Assembly (NCBI GenBank): GCA_019638675.1
Contig: JAHBTE010000001.1
Coordinates: forward strand, 1,892,605-1,956,604
Reading direction: 5' to 3'
Source of the DNA: Fimbriimonadaceae bacterium
Lineage (GTDB): Bacteria; Armatimonadota; Fimbriimonadia; Fimbriimonadales; Fimbriimonadaceae
DNA: 64,000 bases
A program made the position numbers and the translations under genes. This document shows positions 14,750 through 22,693 of the stretch, piece after piece (position 1 is the stretch's first letter; the number at the start of each line of letters is the position of its first letter). The notes under the pieces are model-generated. The model saw nothing but the letters and a program-made list of their open reading frames with translations, did no database searches and was not told where the DNA came from.

Positions 14750-15301
14750 GTGCAAGAAATGACTCTCGGGCAGGCGGCGATGGCGATTACCGTGGAACTT
14801 CTAAAAGAAACAGGTGAAGATGCAATCGCTTGGGAGCAACGCGCCAGTTCAATTCTCGTCAAGCCACACCAAGGGTTTGAAGCAACGCTTTACGATCAAG
14901 GCGACGACTTAATGATCTCCGCTGAGCGATGGCACACGCATTTCGATGATCCGGAGGAAGCGGCTTGGTGCATGCGCTGGCTGATGACCCCCATGACCCG
15001 AATTGTGCACGAGCTAAAGGGCGGAATCCTTGCCGCAGTTTGGGTGGAGCGTTACGCAGAAAACGGTTGGGAGGCGTTCGACCCGGCTTACTTTTTGAAT
15101 CCAGAGTATCCGCCCGATTGGGTTCTAGAACCGGGGCAGAAGTGGTACCGACGCACAATCCATCAGGCGGCTCTGCCGATGCCGATGGAAGTGGATGACG
15201 TCGAGTTGATTGATGGCTTGCCTGTTGGTTGGACAAGCGAAGTGGTGACGGTCGAAGTCGCAGAAAGCATGGGGCTTCAGCTATTTGAACCGGAAGATTG
15301 A
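14750..15301 (+). CDS. Hypothetical protein (183 aa)
   Basis: Not recognised. It is acidic, soluble, Trp-rich (16 or so aromatic positions such as AERWHTHFDDPEEAAWCMRW and PPDWVLEPGQKWYRR), with no signal peptide. The frame starts with GTG at 14750; an ATG at 14759 is an equally good start and neither has a strong ribosome site. It is convergent with the PAP2 gene, with a 25-bp overlap. The alpha/beta pattern is compatible with a chaperone-like or immunity-like small fold, but no assignment is made. Confidence 0.65.
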   Translation: MQEMTLGQAAMAITVELLKETGEDAIAWEQRASSILVKPHQGFEATLYDQGDDLMISAERWHTHFDDPEEAAWCMRWLMTPMTRIVHELKGGILAAVWVERYAENGWEAFDPAYFLNPEYPPDWVLEPGQKWYRRTIHQAALPMPMEVDDVELIDGLPVGWTSEVVTVEVAESMGLQLFEPED

Positions 15302-15969
15302 GGATTTTCTTCGATAATTTCCTCGACGGTTTCTTCAAGTTCTTCTAATTCTTCGCCCAAATGAAGCTCTTCGGCGATCCATCCACGTGATTCCCAGAGC
15401 ATTCTCAGCGCGCTGGTGATGATGACCGCCAATGCAAGGGCCGAAAGAACATCGGCGGGGTAGTGAACGCCGATATAAACGCGTGAGTACCCGACCATGA
15501 ACGCCCATGCGAACGCTAAATAACCCACCCACGCGTATTTGGTTTTGTACAGCATCCAAGCGAGCATCAGGGCCATCGCGAACGAGGTGGTGGAGTGTCC
15601 ACTGGGGAAGCTGCTATCGCCATAAGGAATGACGTCAAATGTTTCTCCCCACCAACCAGGAAGCCCGCCGGGCCAGCTAACCGGGTTCACAAAGTCGTAG
15701 TTTGTTGGTCGCTGACGTTCAAAAATATCTCGGAGTAGCAACCGAACTCCTCCGCAAACCACAAATGCCGCGAGTAAGGCGAGGCCAATCTTACGTGTCT
15801 TTTTGTAAGCGCACAGGCCGATCAGAACTGGAATCTGGATATGCCCATCACCTGTATAGGTGAAAAGCAACATGATGCGATCCAGCCAATCTCGGTGCAT
15901 ATCCACATGGATCACCCGCAAAAGGTCGCGGTCAATTTTCCAAAAAGACAGCAGGTTAAGGATCGACAT
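15277..15969 (-). CDS. PAP2-superfamily membrane phosphatase
   Basis: Type 2 phosphatidic acid phosphatase family, which removes phosphate from lipid phosphates such as undecaprenyl diphosphate, at the outer face of the inner membrane. Motif 1 is R80-x6-R87-P88 (Arg for the usual Lys), motif 2 is PSGH at 122-125, and motif 3 is SR162-163...H169...D173. There are about five membrane helices and an acidic, coiled C-terminal tail (EELEELEETVEEIIEE). It overlaps rqcH by 14 bp upstream, so the two are likely co-transcribed. The substrate cannot be decided; recycling of the lipid carrier is one option. Confidence 0.9.
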   Translation of the reverse strand: MSILNLLSFWKIDRDLLRVIHVDMHRDWLDRIMLLFTYTGDGHIQIPVLIGLCAYKKTRKIGLALLAAFVVCGGVRLLLRDIFERQRPTNYDFVNPVSWPGGLPGWWGETFDVIPYGDSSFPSGHSTTSFAMALMLAWMLYKTKYAWVGYLAFAWAFMVGYSRVYIGVHYPADVLSALALAVIITSALRMLWESRGWIAEELHLGEELEELEETVEEIIEENPQSSGSNS

Positions 15970-17563
15970 GGAGCGTTTTTTCTCGTTCGTAAACGGCTAA
16001 CCCAGGAGCCGAGCCGCGGGGTTTGCGAACGTATTTTTTGAGAGTGTAATCAACTGGGACGTGTGAAGAATGCTTGGCGACGCTGTTTTTCACGCTGACC
16101 GTCGCGGCAAAAATCAAATCGGGCATCTGCACCTTTTCTGGTTGGTTTTGGGTGAGCAACACAACGTGGGCGGAAGTTTGACCACGCACATGGAACCACC
16201 AGTCGTTGCCTTTGGCGATCTTATTTGTAAGAAAGTCGTTGCTCATGGCAGTGGTTCCGTAAAGCACGCGGTATCCGCCAGGGCTGAGGAGTTCTCGAAC
16301 CGGGAATCCTTGAAATGGGCGGTCTTCTTTAGCTTTTGGTGCACCGCTGACGTGAAGCCATTTGCGCTGCTGGGCGACTTCGCGGAGATTTTCAATCTCG
16401 CCGAGCGTAGTTGCCGATTGGAGTTGATCAAATACGGATTGTGCCTCGTTTAGATCGCGCTGGAGGCGAATTTGCTGACTCAAAACTTCAGAGCGTCGCT
16501 CCTTGGCGTGTTTCGCACGATTGAACAACCGGTTTGCATTTTCGATCGGGGTTTGATCCGGCAGAAGGGCAATCGTAATTGGATTACCTTCGTAATCGTA
16601 TGCTTCTAGCTTGGAGTCGCCAGTCTTAATTTGCCCTTGGTAGGCAAGGATGAGCTCACCCTGTTGCTGGATTTCATGACTCCGGTCGGCGAGTTCAATT
16701 GCTTCTTGGATTCCTGCGAGGGCCGTGTTGCGAGCATCAATCACCCTTTGAAGTTGGGCTGAGAGGGAAGTCCGCTTCGCTCGGAGTTCGTCGCCTTGCT
16801 CGCGTAGTGCGAATGCTTGTTCCAGCGCGATTGACATCGAAACTCGGGGAATGGAATCCACTGAAAAGGGAAAAGGATACGCACCGTATTCGTGAGAAAA
16901 GTGCGGATGGTAATCCCCGGTTTTCACCGCTGTCTGCACTTGCTCTAGCCTGATCTTTTCGCCGATCAACTCTCGTAAAAATGGAGAAACACCCTCGACT
17001 CCTTTCAAGTCGACCGTGGGATCAACTTCAAATAGCGATGGTTTAGGCTCGAATGGCGGCGGTTCATAGGCAATCCCGGGCCGGATTGGCCGCTTGGATT
17101 GTTTTGGAGAAATGTGTTTGGCACAAGCCAAGATTTTTCGGTGGCTATCCACCAAAATTACGTTGCTGTGCCTGCCCATCAGTTCGATTACCAACTGAAA
17201 GTCTCCTTCCGGCGCAGAAATTCCAATGTCAACAATCCGATCTAACCCACGTTGGCGGATAAACGCGATCCGACCTTCGCTCACAAATTTTCTCAGAGTC
17301 ATCGTTAGCGAAGTCGGATTTTTTGGTGACGATGGTCGTCTCGCGAGCAGGTGCATCCGAGCGAATTCTGGGTGCCAGATAATTACCAGGGGATTCTCAC
17401 CAGCAAGATCGTTGTCGGCAGAATTTTGGCTCCGATATAAACCCAGGATCAGGGTGTGGTCGTCAGTTTGGGCGATGCGTTGCAGGCGTGCGCCAACCAG
17501 CGGCTGAAGTTCATGAACAACCGCCGCCAAGCAGATAGCATCAAATGGGGTACGCCGCACCAT
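15956..17563 (-). CDS. rqcH: NFACT protein, RqcH/Rqc2 homolog
   Basis: Ribosome-associated quality-control factor. The family binds split 50S subunits carrying stalled peptidyl-tRNA and adds C-terminal alanine tails. The 535 residues have an NFACT-N domain (RRTPFDAICLAAVVHELQP), the conserved catalytic-type DR pair at D108-R109 (LDRIVDIGI), coiled coils around 260-420, and a C-terminal NFACT-R domain with NDWWFHVRGQTSAHVVL. The older name is fibronectin-binding protein FbpA. It lies in a minus-strand unit with a small membrane protein upstream (22 bp) and PAP2 downstream (overlap). Confidence 0.92.
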   Translation of the reverse strand: MVRRTPFDAICLAAVVHELQPLVGARLQRIAQTDDHTLILGLYRSQNSADNDLAGENPLVIIWHPEFARMHLLARRPSSPKNPTSLTMTLRKFVSEGRIAFIRQRGLDRIVDIGISAPEGDFQLVIELMGRHSNVILVDSHRKILACAKHISPKQSKRPIRPGIAYEPPPFEPKPSLFEVDPTVDLKGVEGVSPFLRELIGEKIRLEQVQTAVKTGDYHPHFSHEYGAYPFPFSVDSIPRVSMSIALEQAFALREQGDELRAKRTSLSAQLQRVIDARNTALAGIQEAIELADRSHEIQQQGELILAYQGQIKTGDSKLEAYDYEGNPITIALLPDQTPIENANRLFNRAKHAKERRSEVLSQQIRLQRDLNEAQSVFDQLQSATTLGEIENLREVAQQRKWLHVSGAPKAKEDRPFQGFPVRELLSPGGYRVLYGTTAMSNDFLTNKIAKGNDWWFHVRGQTSAHVVLLTQNQPEKVQMPDLIFAATVSVKNSVAKHSSHVPVDYTLKKYVRKPRGSAPGLAVYEREKTLHVDP

Positions 17564-17584
17564 GGCAGAAATAGATTGTAAACC

Positions 17585-17791
17585 TTATTCCTTTTTGCGC
17601 TCGGGCCAGACAAGGATGAGTATTGCCGCAACGAAGTCAATCGCGGCGACGGCGAGCAATAGCTTTGCCGATGGGCCAGCGACGACATCGAACATCACTA
17701 GGCTCAGGCAAACTATTCCAACAAGCAGGCATGCAAGCGAGGGAGCCAAGTGGCGACCCATCAGGAAAATAGCTTGGCATATGCAGTACAT
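17585..17791 (-). CDS. Small membrane protein (58-68 aa)
   Basis: Two hydrophobic segments (SLACLLVGIVCLSLVMFDVV and LLLAVAAIDFVAAILILVW) and a basic end PERKKE. The ATG at 17761 (MGRHLAPS) may be the true start, because the longer frame would overlap the divergent region. It ends 22 bp before the rqcH start. Not recognised. Confidence 0.5.
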   Translation of the reverse strand: MYCICQAIFLMGRHLAPSLACLLVGIVCLSLVMFDVVAGPSAKLLLAVAAIDFVAAILILVWPERKKE

Positions 17792-17803
17792 AATCTGCTT
17801 GGT

Positions 17804-18184
17804 ATGAAGCCAGAAACTGTTATTACCTGGAACAAAGCTTACTGCTGGGCGATGGTCGTATTTTATGTTTTATTGGCCTCGGCTTGCTTCACGGCGACCA
17901 CTGCGATCGACCTTGTGAAATCAAGCATGGCGGAAAGCGGCTACGATATTTCTCGAAATGACATCGAATTTCTTTACCAATTTCTCGGATATTACGGATT
18001 GTTAATGGCGGGTATGAACATAGGATTACTGTTTGTGCCCCGAACGAAAGCTTGGTGGCTGGCGCATTTGATTAACCATGCCGCGGGAATTATCAAGTGC
18101 TGTTGTATTCCCATCGCCGTCCCTATGATGGTGATGTGGCTACGCAAAGATGTTCAGGCTTTGTTTGATGAGGGAACGGAATGA
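17804..18184 (+). CDS. Small integral membrane protein, first of a tandem pair
   Basis: 127 residues with about four hydrophobic segments and the block LLFVPRTKAWWLAHLINHAAG. This block recurs in the next gene as LIFAPKTKFWWWAHLFHQIMG, so the two are tandem paralogs. The frame is open from 17750, but the ATG at 17804 (MKPETVITW) avoids the overlap with the divergent small gene. The stop overlaps the next start as ATGA. Function unknown. Confidence 0.7.
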   Translation: MKPETVITWNKAYCWAMVVFYVLLASACFTATTAIDLVKSSMAESGYDISRNDIEFLYQFLGYYGLLMAGMNIGLLFVPRTKAWWLAHLINHAAGIIKCCCIPIAVPMMVMWLRKDVQALFDEGTE

Positions 18185-18573
18185 ATCCACAAGCGACTCT
18201 TTCTTTGAATCGGTTCTACTGCGTGATGATGGCGGGTATTCAGTTAGGGGGCGTTGCGTTTGTTGCAATGATGGGCTCCCAATTTGCCACTATGCCTCCG
18301 CCTCAAAGCATCGACGGACTAGGCGCGCAACTGGTTGCTTTTTTTGCGATGCTGTTTATTCCGTTGCTCATGGGCGGTTTGTTTAGTACAGTTTTGATCT
18401 TTGCGCCAAAAACTAAATTCTGGTGGTGGGCGCACCTGTTTCACCAGATTATGGGGCTGGGCTCCTGCATATTCTTCGCAGTCCCTTTGATCATCTTTTG
18501 GTCGCGTGAGCCGCTCATGGAAATCTACTTTGGTCGAAAGCGAGTAAGTAGAAGAAAACGAAAACTAACATGA
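18181..18573 (+). CDS. Small integral membrane protein, second of a tandem pair
   Basis: 130 residues, about four hydrophobic segments, with the shared block TKFWWWAHLFHQIMG near the third helix and a strongly basic C-terminus (GRKRVSRRKRKLT). The start overlaps the previous stop by 4 bp, so expression is coupled and the proteins may form a hetero-oligomer. The duplication is visible; the role is not. Confidence 0.72.
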   Translation: MNPQATLSLNRFYCVMMAGIQLGGVAFVAMMGSQFATMPPPQSIDGLGAQLVAFFAMLFIPLLMGGLFSTVLIFAPKTKFWWWAHLFHQIMGLGSCIFFAVPLIIFWSREPLMEIYFGRKRVSRRKRKLT

Positions 18574-18656
18574 AAGAGTTTCTCTTTTTTGCTTTTTGAA
18601 TTCTGTATCAAATGGTTTTTAAGAGATAATTACAATTAGCAGATGAAGGGTGCTCA

Positions 18657-19340
18657 ATGAGATGTTTTCAGAGGTTATTGACAGTTTTTTTGGCTGGATT
18701 TTTTTGTATTGCTAACTGTGAGGTTCCTTTGCAAAAAGGATTGCAAGCAGATCTGAATAGCGAGGCCTCCAGAAGCAGGCTTGGGTTGGAAACTGTACTG
18801 AGTGAGGATTCAGATGCTCGCAAAATTCTGAAGATATTGGAGGAAACGCCGTCCTGGAACTATGGTTTGCGGAGCCTTAGTGGGCAGCCTGCTGGGTTAA
18901 TGTCTGAAAAAGAGCTGGCTAAAGAGTGGGAGTTGGTTATTGCGAACTCAAAGAAGATATCGAAGTTTAGTAATGAAGCGATAGCTAGAGCAATTTTGCT
19001 TTTTTGCCGTAGGCACTCTTATTCCGAGTATGGAGATTTAGAAATGTTTGGAGCTAAGAACCCTATTCTCCTTGTTGTCCGTTTTCTATTTCTTGCCCCA
19101 GATGTAGAAGCTGAGGACACGCCATTCTTTTGGGGTATGGCGAGAAACGATAAAGGGCAAGTACGCCGGCTTTGGCCTCTTAGTGTAAAAGGTAATAAAT
19201 TTACGTTGCTAAGTGAATCTTATTTTCTTTCAGGTTTTCACTCATATGATGCCATTGGTGAGTTTGCTTACTATTCCAAGCATTATGAACGTAGGCAATT
19301 AGTTCCCAAATGTGCTTGCTCAGGCCTTGATTGGAACTAG
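18657..19340 (+). CDS. Secreted hypothetical protein (227 aa)
   Basis: N-terminal signal-like sequence (MRCFQRLLTVFLAGFFCIA) with a Cys at position 22 in IANC. The lipobox is imperfect because Asn precedes the Cys, so an ordinary signal peptide is as likely. The rest is a soluble alpha/beta protein. AAGGGTG before the ATG is a fair ribosome site. Base composition is more A+T-rich than that of its neighbours. Not recognised. Confidence 0.7.
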   Translation: MRCFQRLLTVFLAGFFCIANCEVPLQKGLQADLNSEASRSRLGLETVLSEDSDARKILKILEETPSWNYGLRSLSGQPAGLMSEKELAKEWELVIANSKKISKFSNEAIARAILLFCRRHSYSEYGDLEMFGAKNPILLVVRFLFLAPDVEAEDTPFFWGMARNDKGQVRRLWPLSVKGNKFTLLSESYFLSGFHSYDAIGEFAYYSKHYERRQLVPKCACSGLDWN

Positions 19341-19361
19341 GCGAGTGTCGTATAGACACGT

Positions 19362-19850
19362 ATGTCAAAACCTATTCATCCCGGTGTTCGCATTGGCCAC
19401 GTTCATCTCAAGGTCGCTGACTTAGAGAGAGCGCTTGAATTTTACGTTGGAGTTCTCGGGTTCGAACTCACCCAGCGGTATGGTCGTGGCGCGGCATTTG
19501 TGAGTGCTGGCGGTTATCACCACCATATTGGATTAAACACTTGGGAAAGCAAAGGTGGCTCAGCCCCTGCGCCAGGAACGACTGGCCTCTATCACGTCGC
19601 AATTCTTTACCCAACCAGGCGAGAACTAGCGGATGCTCTTAGCCGATTGAACAACGCAGGAATTCAACTAGACGGAGCCGCAGATCATGGAGTCAGCGAA
19701 GCACTGTATTTGCGCGATCCCGATGGCAACGGTGTAGAGCTTTACTGGGATAAACCAGAATCAGAATGGCCCAAAACCGAAGACGGCGGGTTAGCAATGG
19801 TATCCGATCCGTTGGATTTAAGAGATCTGCTGACTGAAATTGAGCAATGA
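19362..19850 (+). CDS. VOC-family (glyoxalase/dioxygenase) protein, CatE-like
   Basis: 162 residues, two beta-alpha-beta-beta-beta modules. Expected metal ligands are the His in IGHVHLKV (about H15), the His in GLYHVAILY and the Glu in GNGVELYWDKP. The pattern HVHLKVADLERALEFY...LYLRDPDGNGVELY is typical of catechol-2,3-dioxygenase-like or related VOC proteins. Substrate unknown. It follows the secreted protein gene by 21 bp and is followed by a repeat cluster. Confidence 0.85.
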   Translation: MSKPIHPGVRIGHVHLKVADLERALEFYVGVLGFELTQRYGRGAAFVSAGGYHHHIGLNTWESKGGSAPAPGTTGLYHVAILYPTRRELADALSRLNNAGIQLDGAADHGVSEALYLRDPDGNGVELYWDKPESEWPKTEDGGLAMVSDPLDLRDLLTEIEQ

Positions 19851-19866
19851 TATGTTTTTGAGAATG

Positions 19867-19900
19867 AACCCCTCCCAACCCTCCCCAGAATTGGGAAGGG
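19867..19900. repeat. Dispersed C-rich repeat, copy 2
   Basis: Thirty-three of 34 bases match the copy at 14441-14474 (GGGAAGGG instead of GGGGAGGG). It follows the VOC gene as copy 1 follows hppD. Confidence 0.8.
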
Positions 19901-19942
19901 AAATTTGGACTGCTCCCTTCGTTAACTCCTCAACTAGAGTGG

Positions 19943-19960
19943 CACGGGTTTCAACCCGTG
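19943..19960. repeat. Palindromic dispersed repeat, copy 3
   Basis: CACGGGTT-TC-AACCCGTG preceded by AGTGG, identical over 18 bp to the copy at 14653-14670. As in the 14.4-kb cluster, it lies about 40 bp after a C-rich repeat. Confidence 0.8.
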
Positions 19961-20038
19961 TTGGTGAATCAATTAATTTCACTTGAGCCAATCTAACCTG
20001 GGGACGAATGAACCCGACTGGTAACCTACATCTGCGAC

Positions 20039-21133
20039 ATGGCAATCACCGAAGCACAAATCCTCGAAGCTCTTAAATCAGTGGAAGACCCTGATCTTCA
20101 CCGTGATATTGTGAGCCTCGGATTTGTGAAAAATGTGGTGATTGAAGGCTCCAAAGTGAGCCTGACCGTTGAACTCACCACCCCAGCTTGCCCAGTCAAA
20201 GATATCCTAGAGGCGCAGGCTCGGGAAGCGGTTGCTTCAGTTGATGGAGTTACTGAAGTTGATCTGACCATGACGGCGCAGGTGCGCGAGCGACCCAACC
20301 CAGCCGACACCTTGCCAAACGTCAAACAGATCATCGCCATCGCATCTGGCAAAGGTGGAGTAGGGAAGAGCACGGTAACTGTAAATCTAGCCGTTGCGCT
20401 TGCCGAACAAGGCGCCCGGGTTGGCATTATGGATGCGGATGTCTATGGTCCAAGCATCCCTATGATGACGGGCACGTTGGGGCAGTATCCGCTGACCCAA
20501 GATTCCAAGATCATTCCGATAGAGCGGTTTGGTGTCGCTATGATGAGTTTGGGTTATTTACTTCAAGAGGGCCAAGCTCCACTTTGGCGCGGGCCAATGG
20601 TTGCCGGAACGGTCAAGCAACTTCTAAACGATGTGAAATGGGGTCACCTTGATTACTTGCTTGTTGACTTGCCGCCGGGAACAGGTGATGCACCAATGAC
20701 TTTGGCTCAACAAGTGCCTCTTACCGGAGTCGTTATTGTTACAACCCCACACAACGTGGCGGCCAATATTGCGGGAAGCTGTGCTTCCCTCTTCCGACGC
20801 CTGAATACGCCTGTTCTCGGTGTTATTGAAAATATGGGAGCTATGGTTCTGCCGAATGGAGAAACCATGAGGATTTTTGCCGGAAAGTCTGGGGATGAAC
20901 TCGCAGAAGAACTGGGCGTTCCATACCTCGGTGCAGTACCAATGAGCCAGGAAATTAGCTACTCATCGGATGTCGGCGTGCCAGTGATGAAATCTTTACC
21001 GGAAGGAGATCAGGCTAGTGCGTTCCGCACCATTGCGGGCGAGGTCGCTCGGCAAGCAAGCGTTGTAGCTGTAAGCCGGAACCTCCCTTCTGAAGAGGGG
21101 CAGAGCTTGAACTTTGTCCCGAGCCAAGGTTAG
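20039..21133 (+). CDS. mrp: Mrp/ApbC-type ATPase with MIP18 domain
   Basis: Iron-sulfur cluster carrier family. The N-terminal MIP18/DUF59 domain (residues 1-85, Cys at TPACPVKD) is followed by a deviant-Walker P-loop ATPase (SGKGGVGKST at 103-112, then DADVYGPSIP). The C-terminal CxxC that bridges a cluster in classic members (ENMSYFxCPxC) is replaced by ENMGAMVLPNGE, so cluster binding may differ, as in some actinobacterial homologs. 364 residues. It is convergent with the M48 gene, with an unusually long 119-bp overlap. Confidence 0.93.
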   Translation: MAITEAQILEALKSVEDPDLHRDIVSLGFVKNVVIEGSKVSLTVELTTPACPVKDILEAQAREAVASVDGVTEVDLTMTAQVRERPNPADTLPNVKQIIAIASGKGGVGKSTVTVNLAVALAEQGARVGIMDADVYGPSIPMMTGTLGQYPLTQDSKIIPIERFGVAMMSLGYLLQEGQAPLWRGPMVAGTVKQLLNDVKWGHLDYLLVDLPPGTGDAPMTLAQQVPLTGVVIVTTPHNVAANIAGSCASLFRRLNTPVLGVIENMGAMVLPNGETMRIFAGKSGDELAEELGVPYLGAVPMSQEISYSSDVGVPVMKSLPEGDQASAFRTIAGEVARQASVVAVSRNLPSEEGQSLNFVPSQG

Positions 21134-21944
21134 GCCAACCTGCATTCCAAGTTACATCTGCGGCGGTGACAAAGGTTGTTACCTTTCTTGGGCGCATCGG
21201 TGGGAACTTGCGTTTGTCCGCTTTGATTTTCTGCTCAAGGCTTTGAATTCGTTTCTCGGTATCCGGGTGAGAACTCAGGATTTCGGGTGGCTTGCTGCCT
21301 TTGCTTTCGGCAATGATGATTTTGAAAACGTCAATCATTCCTTGTGGGTTGTAGCCTGCGTTCGTCATCAGGTCGTAGCCAACGTTATCTGATTCTGTTT
21401 CATGCTTACGACTGTAAGTTAATCCAACAAGAACGCTGTCCAACATATCGGCAGCGTTAAGAATGTCGCCGTTAGCCTGAAGAATGGTGAGAACCACCAG
21501 AATTCCAACTTTCCGCTTGAGGTTATCGGCATATTGGCTTGCCCAGTGTTGGTTTCGGATGTGGGTGAGTTCGTGCCCGAGAATTCCAATGACCTCATCT
21601 TCGGTCTTCATCTTGTCCAGAAGGCCGGTGTAGAAAAAGATCGGTCCACCAGGGAGAGCAAACGCATTGATTTCTTTAGAATCGATGACATCGAATGTGT
21701 ATTCAAATGGCTTATCTTTTTTTTCCTTTGCAGGAATTTGTGAGACTAATATCGCACCCAAGCGGCGGAGTTCCTTAACTCGGGGGTCGGAATCGGGCAA
21801 AACCTTTTCTTCTTTCCGTATTTGGGCGGCTGCTTCTTTCCCAAGCTCGATTTGTTGTTGCATGCTCGGACGGAATGGATCGGCCTGCAACGGAGTTGAT
21901 AATGCCATTGCCGCAAATACAGGAACGAGCCAGCGTGTTTTCAT
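21015..21944 (-). CDS. M48-family metallopeptidase, exported
   Basis: Zinc peptidase of the HtpX/BepA/YcaL type. A signal peptide (MKTRWLVPVFAAMALSTPLQA) starts at the ATG 21944; the frame is open further upstream, but no domain begins there. HELTHIRNQH supplies HExxH, KHETESDNVGYD the third ligand Glu, and SSHPDTEKRIQ the conserved late His. The last 45 residues or so, rich in Ser/Gln/Arg, lie in the overlap with mrp and look unlike the family. They may result from a lost original stop codon. Likely acts in periplasmic or outer-membrane protein quality control. Confidence 0.87.
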   Translation of the reverse strand: MKTRWLVPVFAAMALSTPLQADPFRPSMQQQIELGKEAAAQIRKEEKVLPDSDPRVKELRRLGAILVSQIPAKEKKDKPFEYTFDVIDSKEINAFALPGGPIFFYTGLLDKMKTEDEVIGILGHELTHIRNQHWASQYADNLKRKVGILVVLTILQANGDILNAADMLDSVLVGLTYSRKHETESDNVGYDLMTNAGYNPQGMIDVFKIIIAESKGSKPPEILSSHPDTEKRIQSLEQKIKADKRKFPPMRPRKVTTFVTAADVTWNAGWPNLGSGQSSSSAPLQKGGSGLQLQRLLAERPRPQWCGTH

Positions 21945-22116
21945 GCTGATTCTGACGACTTGCCTGAACCCAAAGTTGCCTGAGTTAGGGAGAACGGATT
22001 GAATATTTACAGTATTTTTATCAGTTATTTTGAGTTGCTTGAACGGAAAGAAGGGGATAGCGGTTCTTTCGCTTTTCCTGTGAGAAAGGGATTGTAACCG
22101 GAGGATTTGAGCAACT

Positions 22117-22503
22117 ATGAAGAGTAGAAAGAATTCAGGTTTCACGCTAGTTGAAATCATGATTGTCGTTTTGATCATCGGCATTTTGCTTGCGATCGCA
22201 GTTCCCAACTTTGTAAAGGCACGACAAAACAGCCGTGTTCAAACCGTTGTTGGTAACTTGAAGCAAATCGAAGCAGCTAAAGAGCAATGGGCTATGGATA
22301 CCGGTGCAGCATCTAACGCATCACCAACCACCGCTAACTTGACTCCAACCTACATGAAGAAGTGGCCAAGCGGACCAGTTGGAACTGGCGCTGACTACGT
22401 TCCTAACGACATGGCAACTCTGCCAACATTCAAGGGACAAAGCGCAACTCTGTTCCAAGATCCTGCCACCAAAGATGCAGCTATCGCTGCTGCTGGCCTG
22501 TAA
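22117..22503 (+). CDS. Type IV prepilin-like protein
   Basis: 128 residues. The class III signal peptide cuts at G8|F9, with the required E13 (G|FTLVE), followed by the hydrophobic stalk IMIVVLIIGILLAIAVP and NFVKARQNSRVQ. The small globular domain has KQIEAAKEQWAMDTG, a pattern seen in many Armatimonadota and planctomycete pseudopilins. It has its own terminator, so it is probably strongly expressed apart from the minor pilins that follow; it may be the major subunit. GGAGG lies about 12 nt before the ATG. Confidence 0.92.
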   Translation: MKSRKNSGFTLVEIMIVVLIIGILLAIAVPNFVKARQNSRVQTVVGNLKQIEAAKEQWAMDTGAASNASPTTANLTPTYMKKWPSGPVGTGADYVPNDMATLPTFKGQSATLFQDPATKDAAIAAAGL

Positions 22504-22535
22504 GCCAAAAGCTCCAGCCAAATCTTTCGGATACT

Positions 22536-22569
22536 CGCTCTCTTACCTAGCGTAAGAGGGCGATTTTTT
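22536..22569 (+). terminator. Terminator of the prepilin gene
   Basis: CGCTCTCTTAC (22536-22546), loop CTAGC, GTAAGAGGGCG (22552-22562) with one G-U pair, then ATTTTTT. It lies 33 bp after the stop. Confidence 0.85.
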
Positions 22570-22619
22570 ATGCAGATTCCCCTGTCATTCAACCGAGAAT
22601 ATCTATAGACAAACTCGTA

Positions 22620-22693
22620 ACCGTACTGGGATAGCCAGTCGGCGCAGATGGAAAAACCCTTCAGGGTTTACGTGCGTCACGGTGAAGATAATC
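22620..22693 (+). promoter_or_regulatory. Possible structured 5' leader that hides the ribosome site of the minor-pilin operon
   Basis: Three paired regions can form at once. P1 is ACCGT (22620-22624) with ACGGT (22679-22683). P2 is ACTGG/CCAGT (22625-22629, 22635-22639). P3 is CGCA/TGCG (22643-22646, 22673-22676) capped by AAACCC-TTCA-GGGTTT (22654-22669). The 3' strand of P1 overlaps GGTGAAG, the ribosome site 5-11 nt before ATG 22694. The layout is riboswitch- or thermometer-like, but no known class was recognised. Confidence 0.4.

Noticed and set aside
22605-22693. Cyclic-di-GMP-I (GEMM) riboswitch before a pilin gene
   Set aside because: The conserved GGCAAACC and GGACGCAAAGCC segments are absent; only general three-stem shape and pilus context agree. 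Reported as an unclassified leader.
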